A stretch of DNA of 55,327 nucleotides from CADEEN01 sp035716845 (lineage in GTDB: Bacteria; Pseudomonadota; Gammaproteobacteria; Burkholderiales; Burkholderiaceae_C), in assembly GCA_035716845.1 (NCBI GenBank), contig DASTJE010000052.1, positions 1-55,327 of the forward strand. Reading direction: 5' to 3'. The position numbers were made by a program, and so were the translations under genes. Of the stretch, positions 33,092 through 41,597 are shown piece by piece. Each line of letters begins with the position of its first letter. Within the stretch, counting starts at the first letter, position 1. The notes below the pieces were generated by a model. That model had not been told where the DNA came from. It worked only from the letters and a program-made list of their open reading frames with translations, and did not search any database.

Positions 33092-35515
33092 ATGCAATTC
33101 CCGGAAAGCTGGCTGCGCGAGTTCTGCGACCCGCCGCTCACGACGACCCAACTCGCCGACTTGCTCACCATGTCCGGCATGGAGGTGGAGGAGTGCCGCC
33201 CCGTGGCGCCGCCGTTCTCCAATGTCGTGGTGGCCGAGATCGTCGAAGCCGAGCCGCACCCCAATGCCGACAAGCTGCGCGTGTGCCGCGTGGACGCGGG
33301 TCGGCACTCGAAGGACGGGCCGCTGCAGATCGTCTGCGGCGCCCCGAACGCGCGCGTGGGCATCCGCGTGCCGCTGGCGCTGGTCGGCGCCGAACTGCCA
33401 CCGGGCCCGGACGGCAGGCCGTTTCGCATCGGCGTGGGCAAGCTGCGTGGGGTCGAGAGCTTGGGCATGCTGTGCTCGGCGCGCGAACTGCAGCTCTCGG
33501 ACGATCACGGCGGGTTGCTCGAACTGGCCGCCGACGCCCCGCTGGGGGGCGACGTGCGCAAGGTGCTCGGCCTGGACGACCACCTCTTCACGCTCAAGCT
33601 GACCCCGAACCTGGGGCACTGCCTGTCGGTGTACGGGATTGCACGGGAAGTGTCCGCGCTCACCGGCGCCCCGCTGAAGACGCCCACCATTGAGCCAGTG
33701 GTCGCGCAGCACCAGGACACCTTGCCTGTCCGGGTGGAGGCCAAGGACCTGTGCGGGCGCTTCTCCGGCCGCATCGTGCGCGACGTGGACCCGAAGGCCA
33801 AGACGCCGGCCTGGATGGTCGAGCGACTGGCGCGCTGCGGCCAACGCAGCGTCTCGGCGCTGGTCGACATCTCGAACTACGTCATGTTCGAGTACGGTCG
33901 CCCGTCGCACATCTTCGATTTCGACAAGATCGATGGCGAGCTCGTGGTGCGCTGGGCGCGCACCGGGGAAGCCCTCACGCTCCTGAACGGCACGACCGTC
34001 GAACTGGACGAGACGGTGGGCGTGATCGCCGACGCCGGTGGCGCCGAGTCGCTCGCCGGCATCATGGGAGGCGATCACACGGCGGTGGGTGACGACACGC
34101 GGCACGTCTACGTCGAGGCCGCGTTCTGGTGGCCCGAGGCGGTGCAGGGCCGTGCCAGGCGCTTCAACTTCTCCACCGATGCCGGACACCGCTTCGAGCG
34201 CGGCGTCGATCCTGTGGGTACGGTGGAGCACATCGAGCGCATCACGCAGCTGATCGTGGAGATCTGCGGCGGGCGGGCCGGACCGATGAGCGACCAGCAG
34301 GTGTCGATGCCGCAGCGTCGCCCCGTGACCTTGCGCGTCGCGCGCGCGGCCAAGGTCGTGGGATTGCCGCTGACGCAGGCGCAGTGCGCCGACGTGATGC
34401 GCCGTTTGGGCCTGCCTTGCACGGAGGGGGAGGGCGTCGTCACCGTCACGCCGCCGTCGTGGCGCTTCGATCTCACGATCGAGGAGGATCTCATCGAGGA
34501 GGTGATCCGGGTCCACGGCTACGACAAGTTGCCGTCCACCCCGCCGCGCGCACCGGTGACGGCGCGCGTGCGTCCCGAGTCGCAGCGCAGCGTGCACGCC
34601 CTGCGACGCGTGCTGGCCGACCTCGACTACCAGGAAACGATCAATTTCAGCTTCGTCGAGGAGCGCTGGGAGCGCGAGCTCGCCGGCAACGCCGATCCGG
34701 TGCGCGTCCTCAATCCCATCGCGACGCCGCTGGCGGTCATGCGCTCGAGCATGATGGGGGGCCTGCTGGCCGTGCTTCGCCACAACCTGGCGCGCCGCGC
34801 GGCGCGCGTGCGCGTGTTCGAGGTGGGGCGGGTCTTCCTTCGCAACGTGGCCGCAGGTGACGGCGACATCGCAGTGGCCGGGCTGGATCAACCCTCGCGC
34901 GTGGGCGGCCTCGCGTATGGGCCCTGCGACGACACGCAGTGGGGACTGTCGGAGCGTGGCGTCGACTTCTTCGACGTGAAGGGAGACGTCGAGGCATTGC
35001 TGGCACCCTGCGCGTTGACCTTCGTGGCGGGTACGCACCCGGCCCTGCACCCTGGACGCAGCGCCCGCATCGAGCTCGGCGGCCACGCGATCGGCTGGAT
35101 CGGCGAGTTGCACCCGCGCTGGTGCCAGGGCTATGAGTTGCCCCTGCCGCCGGTGTTGTTCGAGTTGGACCTTGACGCGGTGCTGCGGCGGCCCCTGCCG
35201 ACGCCGCAGCCCCTGCCGCGCCAGCAATCCGTGCTGCGCGACCTCGCCCTTGTCGTTGCCGATCACGTCAGCCACGACGCTCTGATCGCGGCCTTGCTCG
35301 ACGACGACTCCGGAATCGTGCGCGCGGCACGGCTGTTCGATCTGTACAAGCCCAAGGCCGCCGGCGGCGGCATCGCGGGCGGCGAGCGAAGCATGGCCGT
35401 GCGGCTGGAGATACGGGACGATGCCGCGACGCTGACCGACGATCGGGTCGACGCTGTCTTGGCGCAACTCCTGGGCAGGCTGCAGGAGCGCCTGGGCGCG
35501 CGCCTGCGAGCCTGA
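33092..35515 (+). CDS. pheT: Phenylalanine--tRNA ligase beta subunit
   Basis: 807-residue beta subunit. In order: start MQFPESWLREF, tRNA-binding OB domain (about 39-150, with PHPNADKLRVCRV), B3/B4 editing domain (about 215-400), B5 domain, catalytic-like core, and the C-terminal ferredoxin-fold anticodon-binding domain (from about 710, RQQSVLRDLALVV). It removes mischarged Tyr-tRNA-Phe through the B3/B4 domain. Length agrees with E. coli (795). Followed by ihfA after 20 nt. Confidence 0.97.
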   Translation: MQFPESWLREFCDPPLTTTQLADLLTMSGMEVEECRPVAPPFSNVVVAEIVEAEPHPNADKLRVCRVDAGRHSKDGPLQIVCGAPNARVGIRVPLALVGAELPPGPDGRPFRIGVGKLRGVESLGMLCSARELQLSDDHGGLLELAADAPLGGDVRKVLGLDDHLFTLKLTPNLGHCLSVYGIAREVSALTGAPLKTPTIEPVVAQHQDTLPVRVEAKDLCGRFSGRIVRDVDPKAKTPAWMVERLARCGQRSVSALVDISNYVMFEYGRPSHIFDFDKIDGELVVRWARTGEALTLLNGTTVELDETVGVIADAGGAESLAGIMGGDHTAVGDDTRHVYVEAAFWWPEAVQGRARRFNFSTDAGHRFERGVDPVGTVEHIERITQLIVEICGGRAGPMSDQQVSMPQRRPVTLRVARAAKVVGLPLTQAQCADVMRRLGLPCTEGEGVVTVTPPSWRFDLTIEEDLIEEVIRVHGYDKLPSTPPRAPVTARVRPESQRSVHALRRVLADLDYQETINFSFVEERWERELAGNADPVRVLNPIATPLAVMRSSMMGGLLAVLRHNLARRAARVRVFEVGRVFLRNVAAGDGDIAVAGLDQPSRVGGLAYGPCDDTQWGLSERGVDFFDVKGDVEALLAPCALTFVAGTHPALHPGRSARIELGGHAIGWIGELHPRWCQGYELPLPPVLFELDLDAVLRRPLPTPQPLPRQQSVLRDLALVVADHVSHDALIAALLDDDSGIVRAARLFDLYKPKAAGGGIAGGERSMAVRLEIRDDAATLTDDRVDAVLAQLLGRLQERLGARLRA

Positions 35516-35535
35516 CCCAGCGTGCAGGAGCAATC

Positions 35536-35913
35536 ATGATGAACCCGCCACCCGAGGGCACCGCCCCCCGCGCAACGCGCGTCATCCTGCCGTCGCTGGA
35601 GACTCCGACGCTGACGAAGGCCGAACTGGCCGACCTGCTGTTCGAGCGCCTCGGCCTCAACAAGCGGGAATCCAAGGACATGGTCGAGGCCTTCTTCGAC
35701 ATCATCCACGCGGCGCTTGTCGAGGGGCGGGACGTCAAGCTCTCCGGCTTCGGCAACTTCAACATCCGGCGCAAGGCACCCCGGCCGGGGCGCAACCCCC
35801 GTACCGGCGAGTCGATCCCGATCAAGGCCCGCAACGTGGTCACATTTCACGCAAGCCACAAATTGAAAGGACTCGTGCAAGGCGACGCGCCCGCGGCGGA
35901 CGACTTCGAGTAG
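35536..35913 (+). CDS. ihfA: Integration host factor subunit alpha
   Basis: DNA-bending nucleoid protein subunit. The HU/IHF fold is clear: LTKAELADLLFERLGL, the beta-arm signature GFGNFNIRRKAPRPGRNP and the tip TGESIPI. At 125 residues it is longer than E. coli IhfA (99), mostly through an N-terminal extension of about 24 residues (NPPPEGTAPRATRVILPSLE). The ATG has an AGGAG ribosome site and no later canonical start precedes the fold, so the extension seems real. Its place after pheT is the conserved one. Confidence 0.96.
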   Translation: MMNPPPEGTAPRATRVILPSLETPTLTKAELADLLFERLGLNKRESKDMVEAFFDIIHAALVEGRDVKLSGFGNFNIRRKAPRPGRNPRTGESIPIKARNVVTFHASHKLKGLVQGDAPAADDFE

Positions 35914-35948
35914 ATTCTGAGCTTTCCTGGTGAAAGCTCTTGATTTCA

Positions 35949-36365
35949 ATGGAGAAAGCGCTGCCGGCAATTCCTGCCAAACGCTACTTCACCATCGGTG
36001 AGGTGAGCGAGTTGTGCGGCGTCAAGCCTTACGTCCTGCGGTACTGGGAACAGGAGTTCACGCAACTCAAGCCGATGAAGCGGCGCGGCAACCGCCGCTA
36101 CTACCAGCACCATGAAGTGCTGCTGATCCGTCGCATTCGCGACCTGCTGTACGAGCAGGGTTTCACCATCAGCGGCGCGCGCAACCGGCTCGCCGAGTCG
36201 GCCATCGGACCTCGCGAGCGGGACGAACCCCAGCCCGTCGATGCACTCGACGAGTCGTCGACGCACGTCACCGCGGCAGCCGGCGATCGGCAAACGGTCC
36301 GTGCGCTTTCCGACGGGCAGTGGCGATCCGAATTGCTTTCGCTGCGCGAACTCCTCGGCGACTGA
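35949..36365 (+). CDS. MerR family transcriptional regulator
   Basis: 138-residue MerR-type protein. The N-terminal winged helix-turn-helix is KRYFTIGEVSELCGVKPYVLRYWEQEF in two overlapping motifs, followed by RRYYQHHEVLLI and a dimerisation helix. The C-terminal third has no metal-binding cysteines, so a metal effector is unlikely. This gene commonly follows ihfA in proteobacteria, and its target is unknown. A TTG three codons upstream is an alternative start; neither has a strong ribosome site. Confidence 0.9.
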   Translation: MEKALPAIPAKRYFTIGEVSELCGVKPYVLRYWEQEFTQLKPMKRRGNRRYYQHHEVLLIRRIRDLLYEQGFTISGARNRLAESAIGPRERDEPQPVDALDESSTHVTAAAGDRQTVRALSDGQWRSELLSLRELLGD

Positions 36366-36384
36366 GGCGGTGCGGACGAACCGG

Positions 36385-36390
36385 TATACT
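36385..36390 (+). promoter_or_regulatory. Candidate -10 box of the tRNA-Pro gene
   Basis: TATACT lies 12 nt before the mature 5' end of tRNA-Pro, with a weak CTGAGG 17 bp further upstream as a possible -35. Confidence 0.45.
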
Positions 36391-36402
36391 TCGCAGCTTC
36401 GT

Positions 36403-36479
36403 CGGGGTGTAGCGCAGCCTGGTAGCGCACTTGCATGGGGTGCAAGGGGTCGCGAGTTCGAATCCCGCCACCCCGACCA
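36403..36479 (+). tRNA. tRNA-Pro (anticodon GGG)
   Basis: A 77 nt cloverleaf including an encoded CCA. The acceptor stem is CGGGGTG/CACCCCG, the D arm holds AGCCTGGTA, and the anticodon loop ATGGGGT sits on the stem CTTGC/GCAAG, giving anticodon GGG for CCC (and CCU) codons. The T loop is TTCGAAT. The T stem (GCGAG/CCCGC) contains one A-C mismatch. It stands alone downstream of the MerR gene and is followed by a terminator. Confidence 0.98.
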
Positions 36480-36487
36480 TTGAAATC

Positions 36488-36525
36488 AACGGGTTAGGAG
36501 TCACAAGCTCCTAGCCCGTTTCCTC
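36488..36525 (+). terminator. Terminator after tRNA-Pro, shared with the converging gene
   Basis: A 13 bp stem (AACGGGTTAGGAG against CTCCTAGCCCGTT, one G-U pair) with a TCACAAG loop, followed by a weak T-rich tail (TTTCCTCTT). The stop codon of the converging desaturase-like gene lies in its right arm, so it may work in both directions. Confidence 0.7.
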
Positions 36526-37422
36526 TTCTGAGGCACCCTTGCGCGGCGGGTCGCCGTTCGGCGCACGTTGTGCGGCCTTCGAGCGGCGACGGGCGATGTC
36601 GTACCCGCCGGGGACGGCGCGCCAGGGCATCGCGAGCATGCCCGGCAGTCGGTTGGTGTCGAGCACATCGCGCGCGCCCCGCAGGCCGATCTCCATGGTC
36701 TCGTGGGGGCTGCGCGGTTGCGGTCGATACGTGCCGAACAGGCGGTCCCACCAAGGCAGGTTGAAGCCGAAGTTGGAGTTCGTTTCCTCGTCGTCGGTCG
36801 AGTGGTGGACTCGGTGCATGTCGGGCGTGACCACGAGCCAGCGCAGCACCCTGTCCAGCGCCGTCGGCAGCCTGATGTTGCCGTGGTTGAACATCGAGGT
36901 CGCATTGAGCAGCACTTCGAAGGCCACGACCGCGACGACGGGCGGGCCCAGCAGCGCGATGGCGGCGAACTTGATCCCCATCGACAGCACGATCTCGAGC
37001 GGATGGAAGCGTGCGCCGGTCGTCACGTCGTAATCGAGATCGGCATGGTGCACTCGGTGCAGCCGCCACAGCAGCGGCACGGCGTGCAGCATCACGTGCT
37101 GCAGCCAGATCACGAAGTCCAGCGCCATCACGGCCAGGGCCCACGCGATCCAGGCAGGCAGTCGGGCCTGGTTCAGCAGGCCCCAGCCACGCGACGCGCA
37201 CAGGGCCGCGAAGCCGGCTGCCGCCAACGGGAACACAAGGCGCACGAGCACGGTATTGAGCGCAACCAGCGACATGTTGTGCACCCAACGCGATGCCTTG
37301 GGCACGACCAGCGCGCGCCGCGGCGAGATCGACTCCCACGCGCCCACCACGACGAACACGCCGACGAACACGGTCAGCCGAATGGCGGGTTCGTGTTCGA
37401 GTACCCAGGCGTCGAAGCTCAT
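36511..37422 (-). CDS. Fatty acid hydroxylase / sterol desaturase family protein
   Basis: 303-residue membrane protein of the di-iron FA-hydroxylase superfamily. About four membrane helices are seen in the first 200 residues. The histidine clusters needed for the di-iron site are present: LQHVMLH, LHRVHHAD and MHRVHHSTDDEE. The substrate is unknown (lipid hydroxylation or desaturation). Start ATG 37422 gives SFDAWVLEHEP; longer in-frame starts upstream look non-coding. Its stop lies in the terminator hairpin of tRNA-Pro. Confidence 0.9.
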   Translation of the reverse strand: MSFDAWVLEHEPAIRLTVFVGVFVVVGAWESISPRRALVVPKASRWVHNMSLVALNTVLVRLVFPLAAAGFAALCASRGWGLLNQARLPAWIAWALAVMALDFVIWLQHVMLHAVPLLWRLHRVHHADLDYDVTTGARFHPLEIVLSMGIKFAAIALLGPPVVAVVAFEVLLNATSMFNHGNIRLPTALDRVLRWLVVTPDMHRVHHSTDDEETNSNFGFNLPWWDRLFGTYRPQPRSPHETMEIGLRGARDVLDTNRLPGMLAMPWRAVPGGYDIARRRSKAAQRAPNGDPPRKGASEEETG

Positions 37423-37474
37423 CGTGGGCGGTATGCGGGGCGATGCATGGAATGCGTGTCCGGCGCGGTCGTGG

Positions 37475-39622
37475 TCAGCTCGGGTCGCTCGGCGGCATGG
37501 GGCCGAACTCCGGCACGAACACCCGGCAGGCCGTTCCCTTCGGCAGATGAGGTTCCCATCGGACCTCGCCGCCGAGCTGCTTGACGCGCTTGCGCACGCC
37601 GCCGAGCCCCAGACCATGGGCCCAGGTCGCGGGATCGCCGCCGCGCCCGTTGTCGATCACGGAGAGCGTCAGGCGACCACCCTGCACGGCAGCGTCGATG
37701 TCGACGCGCGTGGCCTGCGCGTGGGCGATCGCATTGCTCACCAGCTCGCGCAGGATCCGCGTGAGGGCCGACCATTGGACGACCGACAGCTCGAAGTCGT
37801 GGTCGAACGTGAACGACCAGCCGAGTTCGCAGTCTGCCGCACCGAGTCGCTGGCCAAGGTCCGCCTTCCACTCGGCCGCGGCGTGCGACAGGCGATGGCT
37901 GGACGCGGCAAGGCCGCGCGTCAAGGTCTTGAGGTCCTTCAGGGTGTGGCGGACGTAGTCCTCCATCTCTCGATTCGGCGCCTGGTACATCAGGGTCAGC
38001 AGGCGCGCGCCGATGTCGTCGTGCAGGTCCTGGGCGATGCGCACGCGCTCCTCGTTGCGGCCGTGCTCGACCGCGCGGTCGTACTCCACCGCGCGCCCGA
38101 CGAGCTCGACGATGCGGTCGGCCAGACGGGCGTCCTCGAACGTGAACAGGCGGCGTCCGCGCCCGGCCAGCCCGAGCACCAGTGCGCCGTACGGCGCGTC
38201 CGGCGCGGCCGGAATCGGCACCACCAACCGGGCGCCGTCATCGGTGACGCGCGCGCGGCTCCCACGCTGACGGCTTGCCTGCACGTGCAGTGGGTCGAAC
38301 AGCTCGCGCAGAAGGCGCCCGAGCTGCGCGACGGCCTGGTTGGGTTGCCGCTGGATCTCGCGCGCCACACGGTAGAGGTGCTCGAACATGCGCTCGGTGG
38401 TCATGCGCTCGCGCGCCACCAGCCGTGTCACCAGCCATTGGCGCGCCCCGGCGTACGCGCCCAGCGAGACGAACAGTGCCAGGGTCAGCGAAGCGAAGCT
38501 TCCCATCGAGAAGATGGCGGCAAACAGAAGGTCGAGCGCCGTGGCGACCGTCGAGACCCCGGCCACCAGCGCGAACTCACGCAACAGGTACTGTGCGCGC
38601 GCCATCAACGGCGACAGCAACAGGAGCGTCGCGACGAACAACGTCCAGATCGTCGCGGCGGCCGTGCGGGCGGCCGGTGCCGCTGCGCTGCTTTCGCCGG
38701 CCAGCCACACCAGCAGCGAGAGCAGCAGCAGCGTCGCCAACGCGGCGGCACAGCTGCGCAGCAACTGGCCCGTCACGGGATGCGCCCGCACGCGCTGGGC
38801 CTGACGCAACTGCACGGTGGCCAGTCCGAACGCCAAGGCCAGGGCCGCCTGTGTCCACCACCAGGCGTGGTCGACGGCATGCTCGGCGAGGGCCCACCCG
38901 ATTGCGCCCGCCGTGAACCACGCCGACAACGCCTGCACCGTGCCCCAACGTCGGCGGCGCGGCGTGAAGGACACGAGGTGCAGCAGGGCGGCGGCGCCGG
39001 CGAGGTCCAGGACCGCGCGCAGAGTTCCCTCCCAGCTCATGAAGCCGGCCGCCCAGCCGGGTGAGCGCGCGGCGGTGACCGCCATCAGCGCGAGCGCGCC
39101 GACCTGCGTCAGCGCCATGAGGGCATAGATCACATGACGTCGGTCGGGCTTGGCAAACAACACGACCATCCCGATCAGGTAGACGAACAGTGCGCCGGCT
39201 GCGAAGAACCAGAACGTCCAGCCGAGCCCCTCAGTCCCTCGCGGGCGCGTGACGACCACGAAGGTCAGGCCGTCGGTGCGGACGAAAGCGACCTGCCCGC
39301 TCGCCAGCGCGCGCGACAGGGCTTCGTGTTGCGCAATCGTGCGCTGCCTTTGCACGTCGGCGATGCCCCAGCGGACGGATCGCTCCAGCAACGCGCCATC
39401 GATCGGCACGGCGACACCCGTGACGTCGTGCAATGCTGTCACGGCAACGGTCTCGTCGGGCAGCGCGAGCAAGACGGTGCGGTTAGGCCCGGCGACGAGA
39501 TCCGCGTCGAGGACGGGCTGGGCGACCAGCGCGCGCAGAAGCACGAAGAGCAGCACACAGCCCACCAGGGCGGCCGCGATCAGCCCGCGCAGGCGCCAAC
39601 CGACCCAGCGCGCCGAGCGCAT
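37475..39622 (-). CDS. Membrane sensor histidine kinase (NarX/HisKA_3 type)
   Basis: About 715 residues. A first membrane helix (near 10-30) is followed by a periplasmic region of about 120 residues, a block of about seven to eight helices, a GAF-like region, and the HisKA_3 dimerisation motif ERVRIAQDLHDDIGARL with the phosphoacceptor His. The C-terminal HATPase has ELVSNAIAHA (N box), VIDNGRGGD (G1) and GLGLGGVRKR (G2). Ligand unknown. An in-frame GTG at 39718 would add 32 Pro/Arg-rich residues and cannot be excluded. It follows the response regulator gene and surely forms a pair with it. Confidence 0.92.
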   Translation of the reverse strand: MRSARWVGWRLRGLIAAALVGCVLLFVLLRALVAQPVLDADLVAGPNRTVLLALPDETVAVTALHDVTGVAVPIDGALLERSVRWGIADVQRQRTIAQHEALSRALASGQVAFVRTDGLTFVVVTRPRGTEGLGWTFWFFAAGALFVYLIGMVVLFAKPDRRHVIYALMALTQVGALALMAVTAARSPGWAAGFMSWEGTLRAVLDLAGAAALLHLVSFTPRRRRWGTVQALSAWFTAGAIGWALAEHAVDHAWWWTQAALALAFGLATVQLRQAQRVRAHPVTGQLLRSCAAALATLLLLSLLVWLAGESSAAAPAARTAAATIWTLFVATLLLLSPLMARAQYLLREFALVAGVSTVATALDLLFAAIFSMGSFASLTLALFVSLGAYAGARQWLVTRLVARERMTTERMFEHLYRVAREIQRQPNQAVAQLGRLLRELFDPLHVQASRQRGSRARVTDDGARLVVPIPAAPDAPYGALVLGLAGRGRRLFTFEDARLADRIVELVGRAVEYDRAVEHGRNEERVRIAQDLHDDIGARLLTLMYQAPNREMEDYVRHTLKDLKTLTRGLAASSHRLSHAAAEWKADLGQRLGAADCELGWSFTFDHDFELSVVQWSALTRILRELVSNAIAHAQATRVDIDAAVQGGRLTLSVIDNGRGGDPATWAHGLGLGGVRKRVKQLGGEVRWEPHLPKGTACRVFVPEFGPMPPSDPS

Positions 39623-39766
39623 ACGCCAACCGCCCCGCTCGACAGACACGGAGGCGGGACGGCGCGGCGCGTGGTCGCCAAGCTGCGGGGACCTGCTGGG
39701 GAGCGGCTGTTCCGGCACGCTCGGCGCTCGTGTGGGGAAGCGGTCGGCGCGTGGCGTCGTGCGACG

Positions 39767-40504
39767 TCAGACCAACCCTTGCTTGCTCGCCAGCACGGCA
39801 GCCTCGGCCCGGCTGGACACGTTGAGCTTCTTGTAGATGGACTTGATGTGGTCGTTGACCGTGAACCACTTGATGCCCATCAGGCTGGCGATCTCCTTGA
39901 TCGTGAAACCCTTGCTGAGGTAGGTCAGCACCTCGCTCTCGCGTGGCGTGAGGCGCTCGTGGTCAAGGGGTTTGTCGACCAGCGGGATCGGCTTGCTGGT
40001 GGCGAAGTTCGCGCTCGACAGGCCTCGTGCGGCGCCATTGGACTCGGTATCCACACCGCTCCTGAAGTGGGTCAGCAGGCGCCGGGCGATGGCTGGCGAC
40101 AGGGGCGGCTGACCACGCACGATCTTCTGCAACTCCTCGACCAGCACCTCGAAACGGTCCTCCTTGAGCAGGTAGCCGTCGGCGCCCTTCTGCAGGGCGG
40201 GAAAGAGATGGTCGTCGTCCGAATAGAGGGTGGTGACGATCTTGGTGGCAGGGTAGTGCGCCAGTTCCACCAGCAGATCCAGTCCATTGCCGTCCGGCAG
40301 TTCGAGGTCGACGAAGATCAGCTTGAAGGGGTCCGCGCCGTGCATGCCGGTCGCACCACCGGCCAGCGCGACCTGCCGCCGCGCGCTGTCCAGATCGCCG
40401 GCCTCGGTGATGGCAATGGCATCGCTGAAACTCTCGCGCACCACGCGGCAGAGGAAGGCCCTCGCCACCGGGTTGTCTTCGAGGATCAGAACCTTGACTG
40501 CCAT
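39767..40504 (-). CDS. LuxR family (NarL-type) response regulator
   Basis: 245-residue two-domain regulator. The receiver has the acidic pocket LILEDN, phosphoacceptor Asp66 in IFVDLELPDGNG, a Thr near 91-92 and Lys114 in YLLKED. A Ser/Gly-rich linker (about 150-180) leads to a LuxR helix-turn-helix (LTPRESEVLTYLSKGFTIKE then FTVNDHIKSIYKKL). Target genes unknown. It precedes the kinase gene on the same strand, so one operon is likely. The ATG has AAGGGGG upstream. Confidence 0.93.
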   Translation of the reverse strand: MAVKVLILEDNPVARAFLCRVVRESFSDAIAITEAGDLDSARRQVALAGGATGMHGADPFKLIFVDLELPDGNGLDLLVELAHYPATKIVTTLYSDDDHLFPALQKGADGYLLKEDRFEVLVEELQKIVRGQPPLSPAIARRLLTHFRSGVDTESNGAARGLSSANFATSKPIPLVDKPLDHERLTPRESEVLTYLSKGFTIKEIASLMGIKWFTVNDHIKSIYKKLNVSSRAEAAVLASKQGLV

Positions 40505-40535
40505 GTACCGCCCCCTTTGAAGCGCAGATGCTAGC

Positions 40536-41516
40536 TCATCGCTGGGGGCACACCAGCAATTTGCCCTGCACGCGGCGCGACGCCATGCGCCCGTAGGCCT
40601 GCGGGAGGTCCGCCAGCGCAAAGCGCTGGTCGATGGCGGGGCGCAGCGCCCCGGTGGCATGGCCGTCGAAGAGGTGTTGCAGGTCTTGCCGGAAGGCGGC
40701 CGCCTCGCGACGCACGAAGTCGCCCCAGAACACGCCGACGATCGAGGCCCCCTTGAGCAACGGCAGATTGAAGGGCAGGGCGGGAATGGCGCCGCCGGCA
40801 AACCCCACGACGAGATAGCGCCCGCGCCAGGCGATCGAACGGAAGGCGAGTTCCGCCCAATCGCCGCCCACCGGGTCGTACACGATGTCGGGGCCGCGCC
40901 CGTCGGTGTGCGCCTTGAGCGCAGCACGCAGGTCCTCGCGCCCGAGCTCGATCGTCGCGTGCGCACCGAGGCGCCTGCAGAAGTCGCACTTCTCGGCGCT
41001 CGACGCGGCTGCGATCACGCGTGCGCCCGCGGCAACGGCAATCTGAACCGCCGCACTGCCCACCCCTCCGGCGGCACCGAGCACGAGCACGGTCTCGCCG
41101 CGGCGCAGGGCAGCGCGATCGTGCAGCGCATGCCAGGATGTTCCGTAGGTGAAGACGAACGCGGCGGCGTCGTCGAGGTCCATCGCCGCGGAGACCCGGA
41201 TCAGGTGATTCGCGTCGGCGACGGCGTGTGTCGCAAAGCCGCCGGTCACGCCGAGACTGATGACCGGGTCCCCGACGCCGAACTCGGTCACGCCGGCGCC
41301 CACGGCTTCGACCGTGCCCGAGTACTCGCTGCCAGGCACGAACGGCAAGGCCGGCCTGATCTGGTACTTGCCTTGCACCGTCAGCAGGTCCGGGAAGTTC
41401 AGGCTCGCGGCATGAACGCGCACGCGCACCTGGCCGGGCGCGGGCTCCGGCGTCGGCAGGTCGACGAGACGCAATGCGTCGACGCCGCTCGGGTCGTCGC
41501 ACAACCAGGCTTTCAT
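40536..41516 (-). CDS. NADPH:quinone oxidoreductase (zinc-free MDR family)
   Basis: 326-residue medium-chain dehydrogenase/reductase of the quinone-reductase type. VHAASLNFPDLLTVQGKYQ is the family N-terminal signature, and the nucleotide motif LGAAGGVGSAAVQIA is near 150. The zinc ligands of alcohol dehydrogenases are missing, as expected for this branch. Substrate unknown; many members reduce quinones or enoyl compounds. GGGAGGAA before the ATG is a strong ribosome site. Divergent from surE. Confidence 0.93.
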   Translation of the reverse strand: MKAWLCDDPSGVDALRLVDLPTPEPAPGQVRVRVHAASLNFPDLLTVQGKYQIRPALPFVPGSEYSGTVEAVGAGVTEFGVGDPVISLGVTGGFATHAVADANHLIRVSAAMDLDDAAAFVFTYGTSWHALHDRAALRRGETVLVLGAAGGVGSAAVQIAVAAGARVIAAASSAEKCDFCRRLGAHATIELGREDLRAALKAHTDGRGPDIVYDPVGGDWAELAFRSIAWRGRYLVVGFAGGAIPALPFNLPLLKGASIVGVFWGDFVRREAAAFRQDLQHLFDGHATGALRPAIDQRFALADLPQAYGRMASRRVQGKLLVCPQR

Positions 41517-41585
41517 CGGGTTCCTCCCAGCGCTTGCTGCGCCCGTGATGATAGGCACGCGACCGTTGCCCGCGCAGGCGCTGCC

Positions 41586-41591
41586 TACAAT
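41586..41591 (+). promoter_or_regulatory. Candidate -10 box giving a leaderless surE mRNA
   Basis: TACAAT, then exactly 6 nt (CCGGCC), then the surE ATG, with no Shine-Dalgarno sequence. Transcription would start at or next to the ATG. The best -35 candidate, TTGCCC at 41566, is 14 bp away, which is short. Confidence 0.5.
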
Positions 41592-41597
41592 CCGGCC

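Noticed and set aside
32024..35533. A long minus-strand open frame opposite pheS-pheT
   Set aside because: Composition-driven antisense frame; pheS and pheT are unmistakable on the plus strand.
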